From the NCBI RefSeq assembly GCF_000830005.1, contig NZ_CP010407.1, forward strand, positions 5,088,001-5,152,000: a DNA stretch of 64,000 nucleotides, given 5' to 3'. The notes below the pieces were generated by a model. It was not told the DNA's origin. It saw only the letters and a program-made list of their open reading frames with translations, and made no database searches. Origin of the DNA: Streptomyces vietnamensis (GTDB lineage: Bacteria > Actinomycetota > Actinomycetes > Streptomycetales > Streptomycetaceae). Shown in pieces: positions 18,022 to 27,832 of this stretch. The position numbers were made by a program, and so were the translations under genes. Every line of letters begins with the position of its first letter. Position 1 is the stretch's first letter.

Positions 18022-19251
18022 GTGACGGTGGAGAGCACGCTGGAGACGGTCTTCCGGATGGAGTCGGCGCGGATCATCGCCACGGTGGCGCGGATCGTCC
18101 GGGACGTCGGCATCGCCGAGGAGCTCGCGCAGGACGCGCTCGTCTCCGCCCTTGAGCAGTGGCCGCGGTCGGGGATCCCGGACCGCCCGGGAGCCTGGCT
18201 GACGGCCGCCGCCAAGCACCGCGCCGTCGACCTCGTACGGCGGCGCGAGACGTACGCGCGGAAGCTCGCCGAGGTGGGCCGGACGCTCACGGAGGAGTCG
18301 TACGACCCCGAGCCGTCCGGCCCCGGCGACATCGACGACGACGTGCTCCGGCTCGTCTTCACCACCTGCCACCCGGTGCTCTCCGCCGACGCCCGCGCGG
18401 CGCTCACCCTGCGGCTCGTCGGCGGGCTGCGGACGGACGAGATCGCCCGCGCCTTCCTCGTGCCGGAGGCGACGGTCGCGGCGCGGATCACCCGGGCCAA
18501 GCGGACGCTCGCGAAGGCGGGCGTGGAGTTCGAGGTGCCGTACGGGGAGGACCGGGCCGCCCGGCTCGGCTCCGTCCTGGAGGTCGTCTACCTGATCTTC
18601 AACGAGGGGTACGCGGCCACCGCCGGCGACGACCTGCTGCGCCCGGGCCTGTGCGAGGACGCGCTGCGGCTCGCCCGGGGCCTGGCCGCCCTGATGCCGG
18701 GGGAGAGCGAGGCGCACGGCCTCGCCGCCCTGCTCGAACTCCAGGCCTCCCGGACGGCGGCCCGCACCGGCCCCGACGGGAAGCCGGTGCTCCTCGCCGA
18801 CCAGAACCGCAGCCGCTGGAACCGGCTCCTCATGCGCCGCGGGTACGCCGCCCTCGCGCGCGCCGGGGACGGCCGCTCCTACGGCCCGTACGCCCTCCAG
18901 GCCGCGATCGCCGCCTGCCACGCGCGGGCCGCCTCGTACGAGGACACGGACTGGGCGACCATCGCCGCACTGTACGGACGGCTCGGCACCCTCGCGCCGT
19001 CCCCGGTGGTCGAACTGAACCGCGCGGTCGCCGTGTCGATGACCGAGGGCCCCGAGACCGCCCTCCGCATCGTCGACGCCCTCGCCGCCGAACCGGCCCT
19101 GTCCCGCTACCACCTGCTGCCGAGCGTCCGGGGCGACCTCCTGTCCCGGCTCGGCCGTACGGAGGAGGCCCGGGCGGAGTTCGAGCGGGCGGCCGCACTC
19201 ACCCGGAACGAGAGCGAGCGGGCGCTGCTCCTCGAACGGGCTCAGCTGTAG
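18022..19251 (+). CDS. ECF42-type RNA polymerase sigma factor with C-terminal TPR-like extension
   Basis: 409 residues, twice the size of a minimal ECF sigma. Region 2 shows ARIVRDVGIAEELAQDALVSALEQWP and AWLTAAAKHRAVDLVRRRE; region 4 shows LTLRLVGGLRTDEIARAFLVPEATVAARITRAKRTL. About 200 helical residues follow (YLIFNEGYAATAG, GLAALLELQASR, LNRAVAVSMTEGPETALRIVDAL), the SnoaL-free TPR-like extension typical of ECF42. There is no anti-sigma gene nearby. The extension and the DGPF partner are thought to control this group. Its 3' end overlaps the convergent gene by 10 bases. Confidence 0.9.
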   Translation: MTVESTLETVFRMESARIIATVARIVRDVGIAEELAQDALVSALEQWPRSGIPDRPGAWLTAAAKHRAVDLVRRRETYARKLAEVGRTLTEESYDPEPSGPGDIDDDVLRLVFTTCHPVLSADARAALTLRLVGGLRTDEIARAFLVPEATVAARITRAKRTLAKAGVEFEVPYGEDRAARLGSVLEVVYLIFNEGYAATAGDDLLRPGLCEDALRLARGLAALMPGESEAHGLAALLELQASRTAARTGPDGKPVLLADQNRSRWNRLLMRRGYAALARAGDGRSYGPYALQAAIAACHARAASYEDTDWATIAALYGRLGTLAPSPVVELNRAVAVSMTEGPETALRIVDALAAEPALSRYHLLPSVRGDLLSRLGRTEEARAEFERAAALTRNESERALLLERAQL

Positions 19252-19805
19252 GGCCGGCCCGCCTGCTCGGCGAGTGACCGGAGGAGCTCCCGCCCGGATC
19301 CCGGGTCCGGGTACGTGACCTCGTCGAGCAGGGGCCCGTCGAGCGCGGGCAGGTCGAGGGCGCCCGGGGCGAGGCCGCGCCAGTCGTCGCGGACGACGGT
19401 GGGCCGGGACACGTGGTGCACGTACTCGTCGTGCGGGTCCACCGCGCGGCAGGTGAGTTCGAGGGTGCGGGCGTCCCGCCAGCGGACCAGGTCGATCCCC
19501 CGGCCGGGGTCGGTGAAGTCGACGCGGTGGCCGGTGTCGGCTTCGAGGAGGGTGAGGCCGCCCGCGCGGAGGTACTCGTCGCCGTTGTCGAGGCCGATGG
19601 CGAGGAGCGGGAGCGTGGGGTGGAAGGCGATGGGCTCGGCCTCCTCGGTGAACGTCAGGAGGTGCGCACAGGAGAGGTCGGCGGCGCGGTAGACGGCCAC
19701 GCGACTGTGGCGGTCCCAGCACGCACTGGCCGCGATCCACCGCCCGTCCGCGCTGACGACCGCCTGGTCCGGATTCCCGAAGACTTCGGGGAAGGGCTCA
19801 GCCAT
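19242..19805 (-). CDS. Hypothetical protein, beta-propeller-like
   Basis: 187 residues. Repeated blade-like phrases (AVVSADGRWIAASACWDRHSRVAVY, PIAFHPTLPLLAIGLD, GGLTLLEADTGHRVDF) suggest a few WD40/Kelch-like strands, too few for a closed propeller. No signal or membrane helix. It overlaps the upstream gene by 8 bases (start inside the stop region at 19798), so the two are coupled. Function unknown. Its end overlaps the sigma gene tail-to-tail. Confidence 0.72.
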   Translation of the reverse strand: MAEPFPEVFGNPDQAVVSADGRWIAASACWDRHSRVAVYRAADLSCAHLLTFTEEAEPIAFHPTLPLLAIGLDNGDEYLRAGGLTLLEADTGHRVDFTDPGRGIDLVRWRDARTLELTCRAVDPHDEYVHHVSRPTVVRDDWRGLAPGALDLPALDGPLLDEVTYPDPGSGRELLRSLAEQAGRPYS

Positions 19806-20445
19806 GGTGCTCCCTCAGATGGGCGAAGGTGAGGCGGGCGAGGACGTCCAGGGTCTCCGGGGTCGCCGTCGGGGCGAGCTCCGCGAAGGAGGCGGCGAAG
19901 GCCGGTGACTCCGCGCACAGGGTGCGGGCCTCCAGGGCCTGGGTGAGGCGGGGGATCAACTCATGGAAGCAGAAGGGGTGTTCTGCCTCGATGAAGGCGT
20001 GCAGGCTCTCCTCGTACGAGGTGTGCTCGCCGTCGTACGCCCAGCCGTCGAGGGACAGGAGGAGGGGGAACTGCGCCCGTACCTCCCAGGCGGACAGCGG
20101 CACGTCCTCGTAGCGGGCGTCGCCCTCGCGGTCCGCGAGGCGGAGGAGTGTCGCGAGGTCGGTCATGAACGCGGGTATGCCCTTCGGGCCGGCCGCCGTT
20201 CGCCACATGCGGCGGGCCGCTTCCGGGCAGGTCGCGAAGAACTCCTCCGTGAACACGGTGGACAGGTGGTCCAGTTGGGAGGCGAGCTTCTGCGGGGTCT
20301 CCCGCCAGGCCGCGTCCCAGTGGTTCAGGCGCAGGACCCGCTTCAGGCGCAGGACCTCCCACTCCAGCGGGTCGGGGCCGGCGGCGAGCTCGGCGAGGTG
20401 CGCGAGCGGGCCGCCGGTGAACACGCCTTCCGGGTGCAGTGCCAT
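19798..20445 (-). CDS. Hypothetical cytoplasmic protein
   Basis: 215 residues, mostly helical with a regular hydrophobic pattern (LAELAAGPDPLEWEVLRLKRVLRL; SQLDHLSTVFTEEFFATCPEAARRMWRT). I do not recognise the family. It is the first gene of a two-gene operon with the beta-propeller-like gene, and the 10-base gap behind the methyltransferase stop makes co-transcription with that gene possible too. Confidence 0.7.
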   Translation of the reverse strand: MALHPEGVFTGGPLAHLAELAAGPDPLEWEVLRLKRVLRLNHWDAAWRETPQKLASQLDHLSTVFTEEFFATCPEAARRMWRTAAGPKGIPAFMTDLATLLRLADREGDARYEDVPLSAWEVRAQFPLLLSLDGWAYDGEHTSYEESLHAFIEAEHPFCFHELIPRLTQALEARTLCAESPAFAASFAELAPTATPETLDVLARLTFAHLREHHG

Positions 20446-20455
20446 GTAGCTCCCC

Positions 20456-21643
20456 CTAGGGCTGGTTCGCAGGCCGGCCGATCAGCATCGTCGGGGCCCC
20501 CGCGACCCGGGTGAGCAGGACCGTCGCCGCGTTGGGGCCCTTCGGCTTCACCTTGCGGCGGATCTCCTCGGGTTCGACCGCCGAGCCGCGCTTCTTGACG
20601 GTGAGGGTGCCGACCTCGCGCTCCCGCAGCAGGGCCTTCAACTTCTTGAGGTTGAAGGGTAGTTCGTCGGTGATCTCATAGGCGGTGGCGTACGGGGTCG
20701 GGCGCAGCTCGTCCGCCGTGACGTACGCGATCGTCTCGTCGATCAGGCCGCCGTCGAGCTCCTCGGCCACCTCCGCGACCAGGTGGGCGCGGATGACGGC
20801 GCCGTCCGGCTCGTACAGGTAGCGGCCGACCGGGCGGACCGTCGGGTCGGGCAGGCCCCGGCCCAGGAGGCTCGCGCCGGAGGGCAGCAGGGTGGCCCGG
20901 CGGGCGCCCGGCTCCGTACCGAACCAGAGCACGGCCTCCTTCACGTCCCCGCCGTCCGAGATCCACTCGGCCTCGGCCTCCTCGGGCACCGCCTCGTGCG
21001 GGACGCCCGGGGCGATCTTGAGCGCGGCGCGCGGGGCCTTGCGGGCCGCCTCGATCGCCCAGGACAGCGGCGGGGAGTACGCCTCGGGGTCGAAGATCCT
21101 GCCCCGGCCGCCGCGCCGCGCCGGGTCGACGAAGACGGCGTCGTAGGGGGTGGTGTCGATCTCGGTGACGTCGGCGCAGCGGACCTCGACCAGGTCGGCG
21201 AGGCCGAGCGCCGCCGCGTTGGCGCGGACCGCCTCGGCGGTCAGCGGGTCGCGGTCGACGGCGAGGACGGAGATCCCGGCGCGGGCGAGGGCGATCGCGT
21301 CGCCGCCGATCCCGGAGCAGAGGTCCGCGACGCTGCCGACGCCCAGCGCCTTCAGCCGGGCCGCCCGGTACGCACCGACCGAGGCGCGGGTCGACTGCTC
21401 GACGCCGTTGGGCGTGAAGTACATCCGGTACGCGTCCTCGGCGCCGAACTTCGCCACCGCCCGCTGCCGCAGCCGCGCCTGGCCGAGGGCGGCCGAGACG
21501 AGTTCGGCGGGATGCTCGCGGCGCAGCCGGGAGGCGACCGCCAGCTCCTGGGCGGGGTCGTAGTCGCGCAGGGCGGCGAGGAGCGTCTGCCCCTCGGGGG
21601 TGAGCAGGGCGGCGAAGGAGGCGAGGTCGGTCACCCGTCCCAT
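20456..21643 (-). CDS. Class I SAM-dependent methyltransferase, THUMP-like
   Basis: 395 residues from ATG 21643. The central Rossmann domain has motif I VADLCSGIGGDAIALA, motif II LAVDRDPLTAEAVRAN, and YDAVFVDPARRGGRGRIF at the catalytic motif IV position. The C-terminal part (ELPFNLKKLKALLREREVGTLTVKKRGSAVEPEEIRRKVK) is the THUMP-like domain of this actinobacterial family. Probably an RNA-modifying enzyme, but the target is unknown. The frame remains open upstream to 22180, opposite the deacetylase gene, which is a shadow. Confidence 0.86.
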   Translation of the reverse strand: MGRVTDLASFAALLTPEGQTLLAALRDYDPAQELAVASRLRREHPAELVSAALGQARLRQRAVAKFGAEDAYRMYFTPNGVEQSTRASVGAYRAARLKALGVGSVADLCSGIGGDAIALARAGISVLAVDRDPLTAEAVRANAAALGLADLVEVRCADVTEIDTTPYDAVFVDPARRGGRGRIFDPEAYSPPLSWAIEAARKAPRAALKIAPGVPHEAVPEEAEAEWISDGGDVKEAVLWFGTEPGARRATLLPSGASLLGRGLPDPTVRPVGRYLYEPDGAVIRAHLVAEVAEELDGGLIDETIAYVTADELRPTPYATAYEITDELPFNLKKLKALLREREVGTLTVKKRGSAVEPEEIRRKVKPKGPNAATVLLTRVAGAPTMLIGRPANQP

Positions 21644-21773
21644 TCTGGGCCCTGGAGGGCTGTGGGCCGGCCGGGGGACGGGTGGGGCGGTACGGCGGTG
21701 TCGCGGCCCGGAAGGGGCTCTCGCGCTGACAGGATGCGGCGCCATGCAGCTCGTACGACAAAAGGACCAGATG

Positions 21774-22685
21774 ATGACAAAAGGTGTGCGCCGCTCCCGC
21801 CGGACGCTCGGGGCGGTGCTCGCCGTGGCCGCCCTCGCCTCCGCCGCCACGGCCTGCTCCGACAGCGCCGAACCCGAGCGCGGCGCGCCCGCCCCCGCCG
21901 CCGAGAAACAGGCCCCCGCCGCCGGCGCCCTCACCGCGTACGTCGAGAAGGTCCGCGCCCGGCGGGCCGCCCGCGTGCTCGCCGCCAAGAGATGGGGCCT
22001 CGCCAAACCCCCGCTCGAAGCGCCCGCCCCGCCCGCCGTCAAACCGAAGATCACCACCCGCAAGGGCTTCGAGACCGACGGCGAGGACCTGCCGCCCGTC
22101 TTCACCACCGTCCCGACCAAGCAGAAGGTCGTCTTCCTGACGATCGACGACGGCGCGGAGAAGGACCCCCAGCTGATCAAGATGATGCAGGAGCTGCGGA
22201 TCCCCTACAGCGCCTTCCTCAGCAACTACCTCGTCAAGGACGACTACGGCTACTTCCGGAAGATGCAGAAGTCCGAGGAGTCCGGCGTCTCCCTGCACAA
22301 CCACACCCTCAACCACCGCTACCTGCCCGGCCTCTCGTACGGCGAGCAGAAGCGCGAGATCTGCGGCATGCAGGACGTCATGGAGAAGCAGTTCGGCAAG
22401 CGGCCCCCGCTCTTCCGCCCGCCGTACGGCAACTACAACGAGGACACCCTGACCGCCGCGAAGAGCTGCGGCGTCAAGGCCGTCCCGCTCTGGGCCGCCG
22501 AGGCCTTCCCCGACCACATGGAGTGGCGCGAGTGGGACCGGGACCTGCACCCCGGCGACATCGTGCTCACCCACTTCCGGGGCAAGGAGGACTGGAAGGG
22601 CACCATGCCGGACATGATCCGCCGCGTGATGAACGTGATCACGTCCAAGGGGTACGCGGTCGCGAAGCTCGAGGACTACGTGTGA
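21774..22685 (+). CDS. Polysaccharide deacetylase (NodB family) lipoprotein, paralogue 2
   Basis: 303 residues from ATG 21774 (AAAGGA 7 bases upstream; ATG 21771 also possible). Lipobox ASAATAC at about residue 24. The motifs FLTIDDGAEKDPQL, NHTLNH, RPPYGNYN and VLTHFRG match those of the copy at 16689 nearly word for word, including the RWGLAKP/KWGLKP lead-in and the AKLEDYV/ARLEDYV end. The two are recent paralogues 5 kb apart. The linker between lipobox and enzyme is longer here. It is coupled to a tiny lipoprotein gene by a GTGA overlap. Confidence 0.88.
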   Translation: MTKGVRRSRRTLGAVLAVAALASAATACSDSAEPERGAPAPAAEKQAPAAGALTAYVEKVRARRAARVLAAKRWGLAKPPLEAPAPPAVKPKITTRKGFETDGEDLPPVFTTVPTKQKVVFLTIDDGAEKDPQLIKMMQELRIPYSAFLSNYLVKDDYGYFRKMQKSEESGVSLHNHTLNHRYLPGLSYGEQKREICGMQDVMEKQFGKRPPLFRPPYGNYNEDTLTAAKSCGVKAVPLWAAEAFPDHMEWREWDRDLHPGDIVLTHFRGKEDWKGTMPDMIRRVMNVITSKGYAVAKLEDYV

Positions 22686-22864
22686 GGCGGGTCGCCGTCC
22701 TCGCCGTGACCGGCGCGCTGCTCGCCCTCCCCGCCCTCCCCGCCTGCGCCCCCTCGGTCGACCCGATCGGACGGCTCGGCCGGAAGGCGGCGGAGCGGGT
22801 GGGGCCCCGGCCCACGCCGGTCGAGGTCAAGACCGTGCGGGCGGTGGTGGGCGCGAAGCACTGA
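22682..22864 (+). CDS. Small putative lipoprotein
   Basis: 60 residues from GTG 22682, which overlaps the deacetylase stop. A hydrophobic stretch (VAVLAVTGALLALPALPAC) ends in an LPAC lipobox, followed by a 38-residue basic mature part (SVDPIGRLGRKAAERVGPRP). No domain is recognised. Placement suggests an accessory to the deacetylase at the outer face of the membrane. That it is a gene rests on the overlap and the lipobox. Confidence 0.55.
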   Translation: MRRVAVLAVTGALLALPALPACAPSVDPIGRLGRKAAERVGPRPTPVEVKTVRAVVGAKH

Positions 22865-22909
22865 GAGGAGGCCGGAGGGGTCCGTCCCGTCACGCCACGG
22901 AGCGATGAA

Positions 22910-22936
22910 TTGGCACTCCGCTTGACCGAGTGCTAA
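22910..22936. promoter_or_regulatory. CIRCE operator 1 (HrcA site)
   Basis: TTGGCACTC-N9-GAGTGCTAA, the inverted repeat bound by the heat-shock repressor HrcA, with one base off the consensus arm. It covers the -35 element of the groES promoter. Confidence 0.93.
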
Positions 22937-22950
22937 TCGCGGTCATAGTC
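22922..22950 (+). promoter_or_regulatory. groES-groL promoter
   Basis: TTGACC (22922-22927) and ATAGTC (22945-22950) are 17 bases apart; TAGTCT one base downstream is an alternative -10. Both CIRCE copies flank or overlap this promoter, so HrcA would block polymerase binding. Confidence 0.8.
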
Positions 22951-22956
22951 TCGGCT

Positions 22957-22983
22957 CTGGCACTCCCCACTGGAGAGTGCCAA
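22957..22983. promoter_or_regulatory. CIRCE operator 2 (HrcA site)
   Basis: CTGGCACTC-N9-GAGTGCCAA lies at and just downstream of the expected transcription start. Two CIRCE copies 47 bases apart are usual for streptomycete groES promoters. Confidence 0.92.
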
Positions 22984-23082
22984 CACAGCGACGGGCAGGT
23001 CCGGCACCCGCGACGACGGATCCACCTGGTCGCCACCTCAGACAGTTAACCCCGTGAGATCTCCGAAGGGGGAGGTCGGATC

Positions 23083-23391
23083 GTGACGACCACCAGCTCC
23101 AAGGTTGCCATCAAGCCGCTCGAGGACCGCATCGTGGTCCAGCCGCTCGACGCCGAGCAGACCACCGCCTCTGGCCTGGTCATTCCGGACACCGCCAAGG
23201 AGAAGCCCCAGGAGGGCGTCGTCCTGGCCGTGGGCCCGGGCCGCTTCGAGAACGGCGAGCGTCTGCCGCTCGACGTCAAGACCGGCGACATCGTGCTGTA
23301 CAGCAAGTACGGCGGCACCGAGGTGAAGTACAGCGGCGAGGAGTACCTCGTCCTCTCGGCTCGCGACGTGCTCGCGATCGTCGAGAAGTAA
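23083..23391 (+). CDS. groES: Co-chaperonin GroES
   Basis: 102 residues from GTG 23083. It forms the heptameric lid of the GroEL cage. [35 protein letters not shown] contains the mobile loop, and [24 protein letters not shown] closes the family pattern. It leads the heat-shock operon controlled by the CIRCE sites. groL follows after 111 bases. Confidence 0.97.
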   Translation: MTTTSSKVAIKPLEDRIVVQPLDAEQTTASGLVIPDTAKEKPQEGVVLAVGPGRFENGERLPLDVKTGDIVLYSKYGGTEVKYSGEEYLVLSARDVLAIVEK

Positions 23392-23493
23392 TTCACCGAA
23401 GTATCTGAAGCAGATGCTTTGAGCTGCGCCCCTTGACCCCGCACCGGGCGTCCGGGGGCGCAGTTCGTTCCACCTTGAATCCGAGAGGGCTGA

Positions 23494-25131
<1,638 letters not shown>

Positions 25132-25147
25132 GGCAGCTGACTGACCA

Positions 25148-25188
25148 CCGAGGCCCGGTGCCCCCGTCGCGGGGGCACCGGGCCTCGG
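25148..25188. terminator. Bidirectional terminator between groL and the ester-cyclase gene
   Basis: CCGAGGCCCGGTGCCCCC and GGGGGCACCGGGCCTCGG form a perfect 18-base-pair stem with a GTCGC loop. The gene on the minus strand ends only 10 bases beyond it. Confidence 0.85.
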
Positions 25189-25197
25189 CGTTTCGCT

Positions 25198-25896
25198 CTA
25201 ACCTTCCACCGCGCCGAGCTGTCCCATGAGCCCGAGCATGTCGTACTGCCACCAGCCCTCGACGGCCTTGCCGTCCTCCCGGAAGCGGTGGACGACCATC
25301 CCGGTCATGCTCACCTCCATCCCGGTCGGCTGGATGCCCATGAAGTCGCCGACATGGGTGCCGTTCCAGGTCCAGCGGGTGCAGACCCGGTCGCCGTCGG
25401 CGATCTGGTCGTCGACCGTGAAGGTGAAGTCGAACGCCGACCGCCACATCTCGGCCTCGCGCCGCACCGCGTCCATGCCGACCGCGTCGGTCGGGTTGCT
25501 CGGATCGTGGTCGTGGTACCCCTCGGCGAACACCTCGTCGAGCGGCGGGAGCTCCCCGGGCATCGAGACCAGCTCGAAGAACCGGCGGGAGGCCGCCTTG
25601 TACATCTGCTCGTCCCGGACCACGTCCAGGTCGGTGAAGGTCGGCATCTCGTCACAGAGCGCGACCATCTCCCGGAAGATCCGGTCGGTCTCGGGGAGCT
25701 GCGAGTTCCGCATGGCCACGTCGTACGAGGGGAACTCGACGATCTCCACGACGTGCGAGGCGTCGGAACGGTCCTTGCCGACGATGCTGTGCGTCGCGGT
25801 CCGCTTGCCCTTGGTCTGCTCGACCCACCGGTCCATGAGCCGGTTCAGGTCCTCGACCCGGCTCGTCTTGCAGTCGATGATCTGCACGAATGTCAT
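25198..25896 (-). CDS. ABM-like / SnoaL-like two-domain protein (ester cyclase family)
   Basis: 232 residues. The N-terminal about 95 residues (FVQIIDCKTSRVEDLNRLMDRW, VVEIVEFPSYDVAMRN) resemble a dimeric alpha-beta barrel. The C-terminal about 130 residues (EVFAEGYHDHDPSNP, VDDQIADGDRVCTRWTWNGTHVGDFMGIQPTG, VVHRFREDGKAVEGWWQYD) are a SnoaL-like NTF2 fold. Members cyclise polyketides or degrade small esters, but most are unassigned. No biosynthetic genes are adjacent. It is probably monocistronic, flanked by the terminator and the 46-base gap before the dehydrogenase gene. Confidence 0.78.
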   Translation of the reverse strand: MTFVQIIDCKTSRVEDLNRLMDRWVEQTKGKRTATHSIVGKDRSDASHVVEIVEFPSYDVAMRNSQLPETDRIFREMVALCDEMPTFTDLDVVRDEQMYKAASRRFFELVSMPGELPPLDEVFAEGYHDHDPSNPTDAVGMDAVRREAEMWRSAFDFTFTVDDQIADGDRVCTRWTWNGTHVGDFMGIQPTGMEVSMTGMVVHRFREDGKAVEGWWQYDMLGLMGQLGAVEG

Positions 25897-25942
25897 GACG
25901 CCTCCCGACCCAGGTAGGACCCTTCCAGTCTAGGTCTGCGTG

Positions 25943-26962
25943 CTACGCCGAGCGCGTCAGGTCCGCGGCCCTGACCTCCTCCGCGAACGGCTCCCCCCGC
26001 CCGTACCGCGCCACCTCCTCCAGCGCCTGGTCCGCCATGCGGTGGAGTTCGTTGCCGAGGGAGCCGGCGACGTGGGGGGTGAGGAGGACGTTCGGGAGGG
26101 TCCACAACGGTGATTCGGTGGGTGGGAGTTCCGGGTCCGTCACGTCGAGGATCGCGTGGAGGCGGCCCGAGACGAGGTGGGGGAGGAGGGCGGTCTCGTC
26201 GACGAGGGAGCCGCGGGCGGTGTTGATCAGGGTGGTGCCGTCCGGCATCGCGGCGAGCTGGACGGCGCCGATCATGCCGTGGGTGGAGGGGAGTTGGGGG
26301 GCGTGGACCGAGACGACCGTGCTGCGGGCGCAGAGTTCGTCGAGGCCGACGAGCTCGGTGCCGGGCGGCGGGCTCGTCACGTACGGGTCGTACAGCAGGA
26401 TCTCGAAGTCGAAGGGGCGGAGGAGCTCGACGACCCGGCGGCCGATGCGGGAGGCGCCGACGATGCCGATCGTGCGGCGGTAGTTGCCCCAGGGGGTGGA
26501 TTCCGTGAGCCAGGTGTCGTCGGTGCGGATCTCGGCGTACCGCTGGGCGGAGCGCAGGACCCGCTTCCCGGCGAAGAGGATCGCGGCGAGCGTGTACTCG
26601 GCGACCGGCAGCGCGTTGGCGGCGGCGGCCGAGGTGACGCGGAGGCCGCGCTCCCAGCAGGCGTCGGTGACGTGGTGCTTGACGGAGCCGGCCGCGTGGA
26701 CGACGGCCTTCAGGCGCGGGGCCCGGGCCAGTACGTCCCCGGTGAGCGGGGTCGCTCCCCAGCAGGTCAGGAGGATCTCGGCCTCGGCGAGGGCGGCGGC
26801 GACCCGTGGGTCCGGGGCGGCCAGGTCGTGGGCCACCAGGTGGGGGTCGGTGTGCGCGAGCAGGCCGAGGCGGGTGCGGTGGGCGTCCGTGAGGAGGCGT
26901 TCGTCGACCCCGGGGCCCATGGCGAGGAGGAGGGACGGGCGATTGTCAGTGGTCGGGTGCAT
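25943..26962 (-). CDS. D-2-hydroxyacid dehydrogenase family protein
   Basis: 339 residues. NAD-binding Rossmann motif GIVGASRIGRRVVELLRPF; NTARGSLVDETALLPHLVSG carries the catalytic Arg, DPELPPTESPLW the Glu, and NVLLTPHVAGSLG the His. It would reduce or oxidise a 2-keto/2-hydroxy acid. It is the last gene of the sugar-transporter operon (18 bases after the permease), so it probably acts on a product of the imported carbohydrate. Confidence 0.88.
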   Translation of the reverse strand: MHPTTDNRPSLLLAMGPGVDERLLTDAHRTRLGLLAHTDPHLVAHDLAAPDPRVAAALAEAEILLTCWGATPLTGDVLARAPRLKAVVHAAGSVKHHVTDACWERGLRVTSAAAANALPVAEYTLAAILFAGKRVLRSAQRYAEIRTDDTWLTESTPWGNYRRTIGIVGASRIGRRVVELLRPFDFEILLYDPYVTSPPPGTELVGLDELCARSTVVSVHAPQLPSTHGMIGAVQLAAMPDGTTLINTARGSLVDETALLPHLVSGRLHAILDVTDPELPPTESPLWTLPNVLLTPHVAGSLGNELHRMADQALEEVARYGRGEPFAEEVRAADLTRSA

Positions 26963-26980
26963 CGTGGGTACTGGCCTTCC

Positions 26981-27832
26981 TCACTTGAGGCTGCCGGCCG
27001 TCAGACCGGCCTTCCAGTGGCGCTGGAGGGAGACGAAGGCGACGACGAGGGGGACGACGGCGAGCAGGGATCCGGTGACGACGAGGGGGTAGAAGTCGGG
27101 TTCGGCGTGGGCGTTGCTGTTCCACGCGTACAGGCCGAGGCTCACCGGGAAGAGCTTCTGGTCCGAGAGCATCACCAGGGGGAGGAAGAAGTTGTTCCAG
27201 ACGGCGGTGAACTGGAAGAGGAAGACGGTCACGAAGCCGGGCATGACCATGCGCAGCCCGATGGACCAGAAGACGCGCAGCTCGCCGGCCCCGTCGATAC
27301 GGGCGGCCTCCAGGGCCTCGTCGGGGATGTAGCCGGCGCAGAAGACGCGGGAGAGGTAGACGCCGAAGGGGTTGACGAGGACGGGGATCAGGACGGCCCA
27401 GTAGGTGTTGACGACGCCGATCTCGCTGGCCAGGAGGTACATCGGCAGGGCGAGCGCGGTGGTGGGGACGAGCACGCCCAGGAGGACGAGGCCGAAGAGC
27501 TTCTCCTTGCCCCGGAAGTCGTAGACGTGGAAGGCGTATCCGGCGGCGACGCTGATCAGGGAGCAGGCGAGGGCGCCGAGTCCCGCGTAGAGGAGGCTGT
27601 TGGCGTACCAGTGGAAGTAGATGCCGTCGTTGTACTCGGCGAGGCGGGAGAGGTTGCCGCCGAGGTCGAAGCCCTCGAAGGAGAAGGCGTTTCCGGCGAG
27701 GAGGCCTCCGGCGTCCTTGGTGGCGGCGGTGAGCAGCCAGACCAGGGGGAAGAGCATGTAGACGACGGCGAGGACGAGGGCGCCGTTGACGGCGGTCTTC
27801 GACAGCCACCGGTTGGGGGTACGGGTGCTCAT
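26981..27832 (-). CDS. Carbohydrate ABC transporter permease (MalG/AraQ type)
   Basis: 283 residues from ATG 27832. About six membrane helices. The EAA loop reads EAARIDGAGELRVFWSIGLRMVMPG, which docks the ATPase. No ATPase gene is in the operon, so it presumably shares a promiscuous MsiK-type ATPase encoded elsewhere, the usual arrangement in streptomycetes. It overlaps the upstream permease by ATGA. Confidence 0.92.
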   Translation of the reverse strand: MSTRTPNRWLSKTAVNGALVLAVVYMLFPLVWLLTAATKDAGGLLAGNAFSFEGFDLGGNLSRLAEYNDGIYFHWYANSLLYAGLGALACSLISVAAGYAFHVYDFRGKEKLFGLVLLGVLVPTTALALPMYLLASEIGVVNTYWAVLIPVLVNPFGVYLSRVFCAGYIPDEALEAARIDGAGELRVFWSIGLRMVMPGFVTVFLFQFTAVWNNFFLPLVMLSDQKLFPVSLGLYAWNSNAHAEPDFYPLVVTGSLLAVVPLVVAFVSLQRHWKAGLTAGSLK

